Source: an uncultured Spirochaetaceae bacterium
GTDB lineage: Bacteria > Spirochaetota > Spirochaetia > Treponematales > Treponemataceae
Length of the DNA stretch: 36,964 bases
Direction: 5' to 3'
Assembly (NCBI GenBank): GCA_902797305.1
Contig: CADBSK010000034.1
Span: 1-36,964, forward strand
Of the stretch, positions 17,540 to 26,224 are shown one piece after another; position 1 is the first letter of the stretch; the number at the start of each line of letters is the position of its first letter. The notes under the pieces are model-generated. The model saw only the letters and a list, made by a program, of their open reading frames with translations. It was not told the origin of the DNA and did not search any database. Both the position numbers and the translations under genes were made by a program.

Positions 17540-17890
17540 CTATTCCATCAAATCCTTAAACGAAATCTTTTTCTGTTCTTCTGTGAGAAGTTCCGATTTT
17601 CTTTTTTTAGGTTTTACTGAAGTATTAGCATCAGCAAGATTATTTTTTACAGGGGTTACAAGACTTTCTATAATATCTGTTCGATTTATCGCCTTAAGAA
17701 CCCGAAGCAAAGTCAAAAGGTTTGAATTTTCTCCCTTTAAAAGACGATATAAGCTCATATCAGTTATTCCAGCCTTTTGAGCAACCTGCAGCTTTGTCAT
17801 TTTCTGAGTCTTAATATCACTTTCTATCGAGGAACCAATCTGTTCTAATAATTCCTTAAAAGATAAAGAATTTAATTCAAATTCTAACAT
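17540..17890 (-). CDS. hipB: HipB-like HTH antitoxin
   Basis: Predicted DNA-binding antitoxin that neutralises HipA and represses the pair. The 116-aa protein has a helix-turn-helix around residues 30-60 (KLQVAQKAGITDMSLYRLLK), related to XRE/HigA-type folds, followed by a lysine-rich tail (VKPKKRKSE) and a C-terminal SFKDLME. The N-terminal 25 residues before the HTH and the long charged tail differ from compact HipB. A promoter lies just upstream, and the leader contains an inverted repeat. The ribosome binding site is weak (AGGGG about 12 nt from the ATG). Assignment depends on its position before hipA. Confidence 0.75.
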   Translation of the reverse strand: MLEFELNSLSFKELLEQIGSSIESDIKTQKMTKLQVAQKAGITDMSLYRLLKGENSNLLTLLRVLKAINRTDIIESLVTPVKNNLADANTSVKPKKRKSELLTEEQKKISFKDLME

Positions 17891-17899
17891 ATATTATAT

Positions 17900-17913
17900 A
17901 AACACCCCTGTTT
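17900..17913. promoter_or_regulatory. Inverted repeat AAACA-N4-TGTTT before hipB
   Basis: A perfect 5-bp inverted repeat around CCCC lies between the hipB -10 (17925-17920) and its start codon. Antitoxins usually repress their own promoter through such sites, so this is a candidate HipB operator; an overlapping TATAA/TTATA repeat near 17926-17941 is another. Confidence 0.35.
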
Positions 17914-17919
17914 TAGTTA

Positions 17920-17948
17920 ATTTTATAACAGATATTATAGGTTTTCAA
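17920..17948 (-). promoter_or_regulatory. Sigma-70 promoter of hipBA
   Basis: On the minus strand, TTGAAA (17948-17943), exactly 17 nt, then TAAAAT (17925-17920). Transcription would begin near 17913, with a leader of about 23 nt before hipB. Confidence 0.6.
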
Positions 17949-17957
17949 GTTTTTTAT

Positions 17958-18002
17958 AAAAAAACGCCCCGAAAACTCTTTTTACAAGTTCCGAGGCGTT
18001 TT
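17958..18002 (-). terminator. Rho-independent terminator of gltX
   Basis: On the minus strand, the arm AAAACGCCTCGGAA pairs with TTTTCGGGGCGTTTT across a loop rich in A (two G-T pairs, no mismatch over about 14 bp), followed directly by seven T. It lies 19 nt after the gltX stop and before the hipBA promoter, so it insulates the two units. Confidence 0.85.
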
Positions 18003-18020
18003 CATATTCTTTTAGACTGA

Positions 18021-19598
18021 TTAGAAAGTCTTGATTGTTCTTTCAATTCGTTCAAGGGATTTTTCTACCCCAAGAATGAGAATTGAGCCCATAAGAGGAG
18101 GCGAAACTCTGCTTCCTGTTACAGCCATACGAATAGGCATCATAAAGTCACCAAGTTTAATACCAAGTTCTTCTGCACATTTTTTTGCAAGTTCTTCGCT
18201 TGCTTCATGATCAAGACCTGGAAGTGCCTTTACAAAATCCTTTGCCTTTTCCAAAACTTCTTTTGTTTTTGCTGCATCGAGCTTTTTTGGGATAATCTGA
18301 TCTACAGGAGGAACAGCAGGTTCTGTAAAGAGGAAGTGAACCATTTCTGCAGCATCTGTAAGATACTTAAGACGTTCCTTAATAAGAGGCATAAGGGCAA
18401 GAAGTTTTTCTTTTACTTCTGCACTGCTCATATTCATACTCTTATCTACACAAACAGGTTCCCCGTCTTCGCCAAGAGCAATACCAGAATATTCAGGACC
18501 AACTTTTGGAGCTGGCTGTGGATTTTCAGGGTTGATTTCCAAAGCAGCATCCCCTGTTCCTGTGATAAACGGAAGTGTCCACTTGTACAATTCTTCGTCA
18601 GAAAGCATGCGAATGTAGTTTCCGTTAAAGTATTCAAGCTTTTTGTAGTCGAATACGGCAGGAGCCTTGTTCAAGTGTTCAAGACTAAAATTCTTTGCAA
18701 GTTCGTCGAGAGTGTAGAATTCTTTTCCTTCTTCGTAACTACAGCCAAGCATAGCAACATAGTTTACGATAGCCTGAGGAAGATATCCGCGGGCACGGAA
18801 TTCGTTTACAGAAGTAGAACCATGTCGTTTAGAAAGTTTTTTACCATCCTGTCCGTTTACCATTGGAAGGTGACAGAACTCTGGATGTTCCCAGCCAAAT
18901 GCTTTATACATCTGTACATGCAAAGGTGTTGAAGGAATCCATTCCTGAGCACGCATTACATGACTAATTTTCATCATGTGGTCGTCAACGATATTTGCAA
19001 GGTGGTAAGTTGGGAATCCGTCAGACTTAAGCAAAACAGGATCTGGAGAAATATCTTCGTTTTTCCATTCGATATCGCCTAAAATATGATCATGGAATTT
19101 TGTAGAACCTTCCATAGGAACCTTAAGACGAATTACATAAGGTTTTCCTGCATCAAGATTTGCCTTTACTTCTTCTGGAGTAAGATGGCGGCAGTTTCTG
19201 TCATATCCAGGAGCCATCTTGTTTTCTGTCTGGATTTTACGAATACGGTCAAGTCGTTCTGCATCACAGAAGCAGTAATAAGCTTCTCCCTTTTCGACTA
19301 ATTTCATTGCATATTTTTTGTAAAGTTCAAATCTTTCGCTCTGAACATAAGGGCCATATTCTCCGCCCTTGTCGCCGCCTTCATCCCAGTCAATACCGAG
19401 CCATGCCATTGTGTCGTAAAGATTCTGTACATATTTTTCGTCATAGCGTGTGCGGTCTGTATCTTCAAGACGCAAGATAAATTTTCCGCCCTTAGAGCGT
19501 GCGTACAAATAGTTAAAAAGTGCAGTACGAACACCACCGATGTGCTGCATACCAGTTGGAGAAGGAGCATAACGAACTCGAACTTCTTTGTCTGCCAT
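18021..19598 (-). CDS. gltX: Glutamyl-tRNA synthetase
   Basis: Charges tRNA-Glu (possibly also tRNA-Gln when followed by an amidotransferase, as is common in spirochaetes). Class I synthetase of 525 aa: the N-terminal RYAPSPTGMQHIGGVRTALF contains the HIGH-type motif (HIGG, residues 19-22), and KLSKRHGS near residue 255 is the KMSKS loop. The C-terminal anticodon-binding half ends with SRVSPPLMGSILILG. GAGG lies about 9 nt before the ATG. It has a strong promoter divergent from dnaE and its own terminator. GltX is the known kinase target of E. coli HipA, whose homologue lies immediately downstream. Confidence 0.95.
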   Translation of the reverse strand: MADKEVRVRYAPSPTGMQHIGGVRTALFNYLYARSKGGKFILRLEDTDRTRYDEKYVQNLYDTMAWLGIDWDEGGDKGGEYGPYVQSERFELYKKYAMKLVEKGEAYYCFCDAERLDRIRKIQTENKMAPGYDRNCRHLTPEEVKANLDAGKPYVIRLKVPMEGSTKFHDHILGDIEWKNEDISPDPVLLKSDGFPTYHLANIVDDHMMKISHVMRAQEWIPSTPLHVQMYKAFGWEHPEFCHLPMVNGQDGKKLSKRHGSTSVNEFRARGYLPQAIVNYVAMLGCSYEEGKEFYTLDELAKNFSLEHLNKAPAVFDYKKLEYFNGNYIRMLSDEELYKWTLPFITGTGDAALEINPENPQPAPKVGPEYSGIALGEDGEPVCVDKSMNMSSAEVKEKLLALMPLIKERLKYLTDAAEMVHFLFTEPAVPPVDQIIPKKLDAAKTKEVLEKAKDFVKALPGLDHEASEELAKKCAEELGIKLGDFMMPIRMAVTGSRVSPPLMGSILILGVEKSLERIERTIKTF

Positions 19599-19635
19599 AA
19601 ATAAAATCCTCTATATAATTCAAATTATTTTTTGG

Positions 19636-19650
19636 AATAAGTAACTTATT
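19636..19650. promoter_or_regulatory. Palindrome AATAAGT-A-ACTTATT at gltX promoter
   Basis: A perfect 7-1-7 palindrome overlapping the downstream half of the gltX -10 (19653-19648) and the expected start of transcription near 19641. The position suits a repressor site; no regulator is recognised. Confidence 0.4.
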
Positions 19651-19676
19651 ATAGTAAAAAAATGTCTCTTACTCAA
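19648..19676 (-). promoter_or_regulatory. Sigma-70 promoter of gltX
   Basis: On the minus strand, TTGAGT (19676-19671), 17 nt, then a perfect TATAAT (19653-19648). The spacer contains TAAGAGACATTTTTT, which is also present in the spacer of the groES promoter. Confidence 0.75.
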
Positions 19677-19702
19677 TGCAGTAGTTTTCACCTCTTTCTT
19701 TA

Positions 19703-19731
19703 CTGACAAAACCCCTTTTCTTTATTAAAAT
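19703..19731 (+). promoter_or_regulatory. Sigma-70 promoter of dnaE (leaderless)
   Basis: CTGACA (19703-19708), 17 nt, TAAAAT (19726-19731), then only six bases (ACAATT) before the dnaE ATG at 19738. Transcription is expected to start at or next to the A of the start codon. Confidence 0.6.
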
Positions 19732-19737
19732 ACAATT

Positions 19738-22700
19738 ATGGCTGATTATCACGTATTTGACCCGGCCCCTGAGGGCACTCCCGTTGCAAACTTTGTTCAC
19801 CTTCATGTTCACTCTGACTACTCTCTTTTGGACAGTTGTTGTAAGTTAGACAGTCTGGTTGCAAAAGCAAAAAAACTAAACATGCCGGCACTGGCTCTTA
19901 CTGACCACGGGAACATGTTTGGTGTTTTAAACTTTGAAAAGCTTTGCCATGTTAACGGAATCAACCCGATTGTGGGATGCGAATTCTATGTTGGTGACGA
20001 CCATTTAAAAGAAGAAAGAACAAAATACGGAACCAAATACTACCATCTTATTCTCCTTTGTGAAAACGAGACCGGTTACAAAAACATGTGCTGGCTCTGT
20101 TCCGATGCAAATACTGAAGGCCAGTATTACGGCAAACCTCGAATCGACTTTGAAATGCTCAAAAAGCGCCACGAAGGCCTGATTTGTCTTTCTGCCTGTG
20201 TTGCAGGGGAACTTCCTCAATGCCTCTTGCACAACACAGAAGAGGCTGCCGAAGCCTTAATCAAAAAATACGCAGACCTTTTTGGCCCAGATCATTATTA
20301 CATCGAATTGCAGGACCACGGCCTCCCTGAACAAAAGGAAATTAACCCAAAGCTCATAAAGCTTGCCCGCAAGTTGAATATTCCTCTTGTAGTTACAAAC
20401 GATATCCACTACATGGAAAAAGAAGATGCCGAAGCCCAGGACGCATTGCGCTGTATTGGATTTAAGAAACAGTTAAACGAGCCGCATCAGACGATGGGCG
20501 ACGGACGTACGGAATGGTATTTTAAAACCGAACAGGAAATGAGGGAACTTTTTCCGGATGTTCCTGATGCCTATGAAAACACAATCAAGATTGCAAACAT
20601 GTGTAATCTTACGATTCACCAGTACTCAACCCCGGAACTCAAAGGCTGTTTACCTCGCTTTGAGCTTCCTAAAGAGTTCCAGCGTCACGAAGACTATACT
20701 CAGAACCAGGACGACTATGTCCGTTATCTGGTAGAAAAAGGATTACGGGCACGATATAAAGAAATTACCCCAGAAATCCGCGATCGAGCCGAATACGAAC
20801 TTGGAATCATCTTCAAGATGGGCTTTTCCGGATACTTTCTCATTGTTTGGGAATTTATTAACTGGGCAAAATCTACCTACGACAACGTAAACCACAGACC
20901 TAAAGAATACATGCCCATCGGACCTGGACGAGGTTCCGGAGCTGGTTCTATTGTTGCATATACAATGACAATTACGGATATTGATCCGTTCCGATACAAT
21001 CTTCTTTTTGAACGATTTCTGAATCCTGAACGCGTTAGTATGCCTGACTTTGACGTTGATATGGACTTCGACTTTAGACAGGACATCATCCAGCATACCC
21101 GAGATCTTTACGGAGATCCTCAGGTTGGTCATATCGTTACATTTGGTACTTTAAAACCTAAGCAGTGTATTGCTGATGTTGGCCGCGTTCTTGGTATTCC
21201 TCTTAGCGAAGTTAACATGCTTAAGGAATGCATTCCAGATTCTCCTAAGGCTAAACTTAAGGATGCCTTTAGCGAACCAACAGAAAAATTCCCTGACGGT
21301 GGAAAACTGATTCCTTATAAGGACGACCCTCGCTATACAAAACTATTTGAACTTGCACGCAAACTTGAAAACTGTAACCGCAACACAGGTTTACATGCTT
21401 CGGGAATGGTAATTTCTCTTACCCCTCTCCCTGACTGGGCTCCAATTTTTAAAGATTCCAAAACAGGAGAAGTTGGTGTTCAATATACAATGGATATCAT
21501 CGAGCCTTGCGGTCTTGTAAAGTTTGACTATCTCGGATTAAAAACCCTTTCTTTAATTCGATACGCAGAAGACATTATTAATCGCCACAAAAAACCAGAC
21601 GAACCGGTATTTTTAACTGCAAATGTTAGTGAAACCGACAGTGAAACTTTTGATATGTTCTGTAGAGGCGATTCTGTTGCCGTCTTCCAGTTTGAATCCC
21701 CAGGGATGCAGAAGATTTTACGTCAGGTAGGACCACGCTGCATAGAAGAACTTGTTGCGTTAAACGCTTTGTACCGCCCTGGTCCAATGGACTACATTCC
21801 ACAATACATCGACGGAAAGTGGAAACCAGAAACTATTCATTACCCGGACCCTTGTCTCGAAGGTCTTTTAAAAGAAACCTACGGTGTTATGGTTTATCAG
21901 GAACAGGTAATGCAGGTTTCACAAAAAATTGCAGGATTCTCTCTTGGTGGTGCCGACATGCTTCGTCGTGCCATGGGTAAAAAGAAACCTGAAGTACTTA
22001 TGGGCAAAAAGAAGGAATTTATCGAAGGTGCCATCAAAATGGGCTTTACAGAACAGCATGCCGCTGACATCTTCGAAATTATGATTCCTTTTGCAGGCTA
22101 TGGTTTTAATAAATCACATGCAGCAGCTTACACCGTCCTCGCATACCGAACAGGATGGCTCAAGTGCCATCGACCTGCAGAGTTCATGGCTGCAAACCTT
22201 ACAAACGAACTTACCTCAACAGATGGAGTTCCATTCTATCTTGACGAATGTAAGCGAATGGGAATTACTGTTGTTCCTCCTGACATAAATAAATCTTACG
22301 TTGTATTTGACGTTATCGACAATCAGATTATCTTTGCGCTCTGTGGTCTCAAAGGAATGGGAAAAGAAGCTGCAAAAGCGATTGTTACTGAACGAGAAAC
22401 AAACGGCGAATACAAATCCTTTATGGACTTTTTGGAACGAGTTATTCCTCTTCAGTCTGTAACAAAAGATGAAAAAACAGGAAAAGAATTAAAAAAGACT
22501 CTCGTGAACACAAAAGCTATCGAAGTTTGTATTAAAACAGGTGCCTTTGATAAGCTTGGCTTGAATCGTGCTACCCTCGTTGCAAATATGGACAGAGCCA
22601 TCAAATATGTTCAGGATAAAATTACCGGTTGCAGCGACGGACAGGGAGATCTGTTTGGAGAAACCGACGAAAAAGTATACGCCGACTTTGTTTTTGAAGA

Positions 22701-23412
22701 GATTCCAGAGTTCCCTCAAATGGAAAAACTCAACCAGGAACGAGAAATCATCGGGTGCTTTGTATCCGGCCATCCTTTAGATGAGTATGCAAAAGTAATC
22801 CAAACCTGCACAAATCTTACTTCTAAAAACATGGAAGAAGTTGCAAAACAGGCTTTAAGCGAAAAAGAAGCCATGCTTGCAAAGGGTGTAAAGCCATGGG
22901 AAATGAAAAATGCAGGTAAAGTTTACACCGTTGTGGGAATGTTAAGTAGTCTTAGAGAAATCCGCACCAAGAAAAACACCGAAATGGCATTTGGTAAAAT
23001 CCAGGATTACGATGGAGAAATGGACGCTACATTCTTCCCTAAAACCTGGGAAAATCTAAAATCAAAACTCAAGGCTGGAGAAATCTACGCATTTAAAGGA
23101 AAAGTAGACGGAGGACGAGAACAACCATCCTTACTTGTTGATGATGTAGAAGATCCATCTTCTCTCAAAGAAAAAGCTATTCAGGAAATCCACATTGATA
23201 TCGACGGTAATTTCTCAACCGAAGCAGAAATTATGAAAATAAGAGATTATTTATTTGCCAAAAGCGGTAATTGTTCAGTATATTTTCATATAGATACACA
23301 AAATGGTCCATATATCGTTAAAGCGAACAGTCAGATTACATGTCCGCATAATGAACAGACTATGAAAGAACTGATGGACTTGCCTTTTATCAAAAAGGTC
23401 TGGGCTTCTTAA
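19738..23412 (+). CDS. dnaE: DNA polymerase III alpha subunit
   Basis: The replicative polymerase of the chromosome (type C, DnaE1 class). The 1224-aa protein opens with the PHP domain (HLHVHSDYSLLDS about 22-34, LTDHGNMFG). The palm has GPGRGSGAGSIVAY and the catalytic aspartates in MPDFDVDMDF (about 434-443), with the third acid further on. Then come LHASGMVIS, FDYLGLKTL, the fingers region with FNKSHAAAY, helix-hairpin-helix and OB-fold (about 1000-1090). No DEDD proofreading exonuclease insertion is present, so it is not PolC. The start at 19738 has no Shine-Dalgarno and lies 6 nt after a -10. yggT and recG follow on the same strand. Confidence 0.96.
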   Translation: MADYHVFDPAPEGTPVANFVHLHVHSDYSLLDSCCKLDSLVAKAKKLNMPALALTDHGNMFGVLNFEKLCHVNGINPIVGCEFYVGDDHLKEERTKYGTKYYHLILLCENETGYKNMCWLCSDANTEGQYYGKPRIDFEMLKKRHEGLICLSACVAGELPQCLLHNTEEAAEALIKKYADLFGPDHYYIELQDHGLPEQKEINPKLIKLARKLNIPLVVTNDIHYMEKEDAEAQDALRCIGFKKQLNEPHQTMGDGRTEWYFKTEQEMRELFPDVPDAYENTIKIANMCNLTIHQYSTPELKGCLPRFELPKEFQRHEDYTQNQDDYVRYLVEKGLRARYKEITPEIRDRAEYELGIIFKMGFSGYFLIVWEFINWAKSTYDNVNHRPKEYMPIGPGRGSGAGSIVAYTMTITDIDPFRYNLLFERFLNPERVSMPDFDVDMDFDFRQDIIQHTRDLYGDPQVGHIVTFGTLKPKQCIADVGRVLGIPLSEVNMLKECIPDSPKAKLKDAFSEPTEKFPDGGKLIPYKDDPRYTKLFELARKLENCNRNTGLHASGMVISLTPLPDWAPIFKDSKTGEVGVQYTMDIIEPCGLVKFDYLGLKTLSLIRYAEDIINRHKKPDEPVFLTANVSETDSETFDMFCRGDSVAVFQFESPGMQKILRQVGPRCIEELVALNALYRPGPMDYIPQYIDGKWKPETIHYPDPCLEGLLKETYGVMVYQEQVMQVSQKIAGFSLGGADMLRRAMGKKKPEVLMGKKKEFIEGAIKMGFTEQHAADIFEIMIPFAGYGFNKSHAAAYTVLAYRTGWLKCHRPAEFMAANLTNELTSTDGVPFYLDECKRMGITVVPPDINKSYVVFDVIDNQIIFALCGLKGMGKEAAKAIVTERETNGEYKSFMDFLERVIPLQSVTKDEKTGKELKKTLVNTKAIEVCIKTGAFDKLGLNRATLVANMDRAIKYVQDKITGCSDGQGDLFGETDEKVYADFVFEEIPEFPQMEKLNQEREIIGCFVSGHPLDEYAKVIQTCTNLTSKNMEEVAKQALSEKEAMLAKGVKPWEMKNAGKVYTVVGMLSSLREIRTKKNTEMAFGKIQDYDGEMDATFFPKTWENLKSKLKAGEIYAFKGKVDGGREQPSLLVDDVEDPSSLKEKAIQEIHIDIDGNFSTEAEIMKIRDYLFAKSGNCSVYFHIDTQNGPYIVKANSQITCPHNEQTMKELMDLPFIKKVWAS

Positions 23413-23442
23413 AAAGGAGTTGTGTACAAGACAGGAGTTACC

Positions 23443-24039
23443 ATGGTATTACAAAGAATATTTACAATCCTTGCATCAGCATTAAATTTATATAGTACAC
23501 TCTGCTTCATCAGAATAATTCTTTCATGGTTTCCCCAAGTCTTAAACACTGCCCCAGGAAGAGTCCTTTGTAGCATTGTTGATCCTTACATGAATCTTTT
23601 CCGAAAATTACCACTTCAAATTGGAATGATTGATTTTTCCCCAATCGTTTCAATGGGTATTCTTACACTGGTAGCTTCAATAATTCAAAATATTGCAGTC
23701 ACCGGCATCTTAAGCGTCAGTAAAATACTAATTAAATTTACCGCTTTACTGTGGCAAATTATTTCTACTCTTGGAACAATATTCTTTGTTTTTATTTTAA
23801 TAAGACTCATCGTTCTTCTTATAAACCGAGGCACAACTCCATATAACTCTTTTTGGGCAACCGTAGACTATTCAATTCAGCCAAGAATATTTAAAATTGC
23901 CCGCTTTTTTACTCGTGGTAAACCCTGCTCCTACACAACAGGTCTTACATTAACCCTTGTTTCTATCTTTGTTTTTGTACTTCTTTGTTTCGGTGTATAT
24001 ATCGGGTTATTTTATCTATTCAGTTTAATTCCATTCTAA
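23443..24039 (+). CDS. YggT family membrane protein
   Basis: Inner-membrane protein of 198 aa with two YggT modules: an N-terminal one (residues about 10-95, with FIRIILSWFPQVLNTAPGR and VDPYMNLFRKLPLQIGMIDFSP) and a C-terminal one (about 105-190, with FILIRLIVLLIN and FARGKP-like FFTRGKP). The family is linked to cell division or osmotic stress in other bacteria, but the biochemical role is not settled. An in-frame TTG at 23422 exists; the ATG at 23443 has GGAG 6 nt upstream and is chosen. It lies 30 nt after dnaE and 4 nt before recG, so it is cotranscribed with both. Confidence 0.8.
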   Translation: MVLQRIFTILASALNLYSTLCFIRIILSWFPQVLNTAPGRVLCSIVDPYMNLFRKLPLQIGMIDFSPIVSMGILTLVASIIQNIAVTGILSVSKILIKFTALLWQIISTLGTIFFVFILIRLIVLLINRGTTPYNSFWATVDYSIQPRIFKIARFFTRGKPCSYTTGLTLTLVSIFVFVLLCFGVYIGLFYLFSLIPF

Positions 24040-24043
24040 AAAA

Positions 24044-26224
24044 ATGCAATTATCAGAGATTAAATCACCTGTTGCAGCCTTACCTGGAGTAGGACCTTCT
24101 ACAAGCAGACTCTTTTCAAAACTGAACATTTTTACAGTAAGCGATCTACTGCAGTTTTATCCTAAAGATTACGAAGATAGAAGGAAACGCAATCCTATTG
24201 CTAATTTTACAAACTCAAAAGTTCATACTGTAGCACAAGTCACCGGCCAGGAATGGTTTGGCTACGGAAAAATGAAGACACTAAAGATAATTATAAACGA
24301 CGGAACAGCCTCAGCTTCTTTAATATGCTTTAACAGAAATTTTATGCAACACAGTCTGACCTTAGGTTCAATCGTTAGCGTAACCGGAACTTTTACAGAA
24401 AAATACGGACAAATACAGTCATCAGCATTTGATGTTACAAAATTAAACGACGATGGCGCATTAGAAGATTATGAAAACACTCCTCTTCCTGATTCTGGAA
24501 TTCTTGCGGTTTATCCACTGACAGAAGGTTTAACTCAAAAGCATATAAGAAAAGCCGTTAAGGCAGCCCTTTCACAATACGGCAAAGGAATTGACGATTC
24601 ACTTCCAGAGGAATTAATAATTAATCGAAATTTGCTTTCTAAAAAACAGGCAATACAGCTTATTCATGAACCTGGTGCCTTAAGTGATGTTCAGTTTGCA
24701 AGAAATACTCTTGCTTATGAAGAATTGTTTAACTTTCAATGCACTATAGCAAAAAGAGCTTATAAACACCGAGGATCTTTACCAATCGCAGATTTACAAA
24801 CAGCTAAAGAAGAATCCCAAAAACAATGGAATAGTGCAAACCTCCCCCTTAGCCCACAACAAATAGAAGCCTTTAAGGAAACTCTCTCTTCTTTACAAAA
24901 AGAACTTTTATCCCGTCTTTCTTTCTCTCTTACTGACGACCAGATAAGAGTGATAGATCAGATGAACAAGGACATTGACAAAGGATTTTTTGAAAGAAGT
25001 CAGATGCTAAACGGTGTACACCTTTCTAATTCACCATTCACAATGCAGAGATTATTACAAGGCGATGTAGGAAGTGGAAAAACTCTGGTTGCTTTTTTTG
25101 CGGCACTCAGAGTCATAAATTGGAAAGGACAAGTCGCTTTTATGGCCCCTACAGAAATTCTTGCCCGTCAGCACGCAGAAAATGCCGCAAAGCTACTTGA
25201 ACCGTTAGGAATCAATGTTGCATTTTTAACAGGAAATGTAAAGAACGCAGGCCGAACAGAATTACTAAAGCGACTGAAAGACGGAACAATAGACTTAGTA
25301 ATTGGAACCCATGCCCTTTTTAGCCAGGCTGTGGTTTATAACGATTTACAGTTTGCTATAATCGATGAACAACATCGCTTCGGAGTAATACAACGAGAAT
25401 CAATTATCGCAAAAGGAAGAAAATCTAACATTCAAATTCAAAAGACCTTTGAGCCTCATCTTTTGATGATGAGCGCAACTCCAATCCCACAAACTTTGGC
25501 CTTAACAGTATTTGGAGACCTTGATGTAAGCGTAATTAAAACTATGCCTCAGGGCCGAATTCCTATAACAACATACCTTGTAAAAGAAGGTAATGAGATA
25601 AACGCATATAATGCCGTTCGTAAACAACTGCAAAAAGGTGAACAAGCCTACTTTGTATATCCGGCAATTAATAGCGACAATATAACCCAAGAATTAAAAT
25701 CCGCTCAAGACTCTTTTGAAAACCTCAAAAGAATATTTCCGGAATACAACTGTGCATTATTGCACTCAAAAATCCCGGAAGAAGAACAAATTCAAATCTT
25801 AAAAGATTTTAGAAATGGCAAAATCCAAATTCTTGCTGCAACAACAGTAATTGAAGTGGGAGTTGATGTACCAAATGCAACCTGTATCGTAATTGAACAG
25901 GCAGACCACTTTGGGATGGCACAGCTTCACCAGCTTAGAGGACGAGTAGGCCGTGGTAATAAACAATCCTTTTGTTTTTTAATATACAGCAAAAAAATAA
26001 CCCCACTGGGTATAGAACGAATGAAAGTCCTTAGACAAAGTATCGATGGATTTGAAATTGCAAATGAGGATTTAAAACTAAGAGGTCCCGGAGAAATCAC
26101 CGGAACCCTTCAGGCTGGAGAATTAGACCTTGGAATTGCTGATTTACAACGGGATAAAGACTTACTCGTTCAAGCAAGATACGATGCTTTTACGTATGTA
26201 AAACAGCTCTTAACTAAGCAATAA
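24044..26224 (+). CDS. recG: ATP-dependent DNA helicase RecG
   Basis: A branch-migration helicase that regresses stalled forks and processes Holliday junctions. The wedge/OB domain lies at about 50-150 (DLLQFYPKDYEDRR, then the OB fold). Walker A GDVGSGKT is near residue 340, DEQH (motif II, in AIIDEQHRFGV) near 440, MMSATPIPQTLALT is motif III, and motifs V-VI are in TTVIEVGVDVP and QLRGRVGRG. A TRG-like C-terminal region follows (LKLRGPGEITGTLQAG). At 726 aa the length is normal. No Shine-Dalgarno precedes the ATG, 4 nt after the yggT stop, so translation is probably coupled. Its last 11 nt overlap the tail of the convergent sigma gene. Confidence 0.94.
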   Translation: MQLSEIKSPVAALPGVGPSTSRLFSKLNIFTVSDLLQFYPKDYEDRRKRNPIANFTNSKVHTVAQVTGQEWFGYGKMKTLKIIINDGTASASLICFNRNFMQHSLTLGSIVSVTGTFTEKYGQIQSSAFDVTKLNDDGALEDYENTPLPDSGILAVYPLTEGLTQKHIRKAVKAALSQYGKGIDDSLPEELIINRNLLSKKQAIQLIHEPGALSDVQFARNTLAYEELFNFQCTIAKRAYKHRGSLPIADLQTAKEESQKQWNSANLPLSPQQIEAFKETLSSLQKELLSRLSFSLTDDQIRVIDQMNKDIDKGFFERSQMLNGVHLSNSPFTMQRLLQGDVGSGKTLVAFFAALRVINWKGQVAFMAPTEILARQHAENAAKLLEPLGINVAFLTGNVKNAGRTELLKRLKDGTIDLVIGTHALFSQAVVYNDLQFAIIDEQHRFGVIQRESIIAKGRKSNIQIQKTFEPHLLMMSATPIPQTLALTVFGDLDVSVIKTMPQGRIPITTYLVKEGNEINAYNAVRKQLQKGEQAYFVYPAINSDNITQELKSAQDSFENLKRIFPEYNCALLHSKIPEEEQIQILKDFRNGKIQILAATTVIEVGVDVPNATCIVIEQADHFGMAQLHQLRGRVGRGNKQSFCFLIYSKKITPLGIERMKVLRQSIDGFEIANEDLKLRGPGEITGTLQAGELDLGIADLQRDKDLLVQARYDAFTYVKQLLTKQ

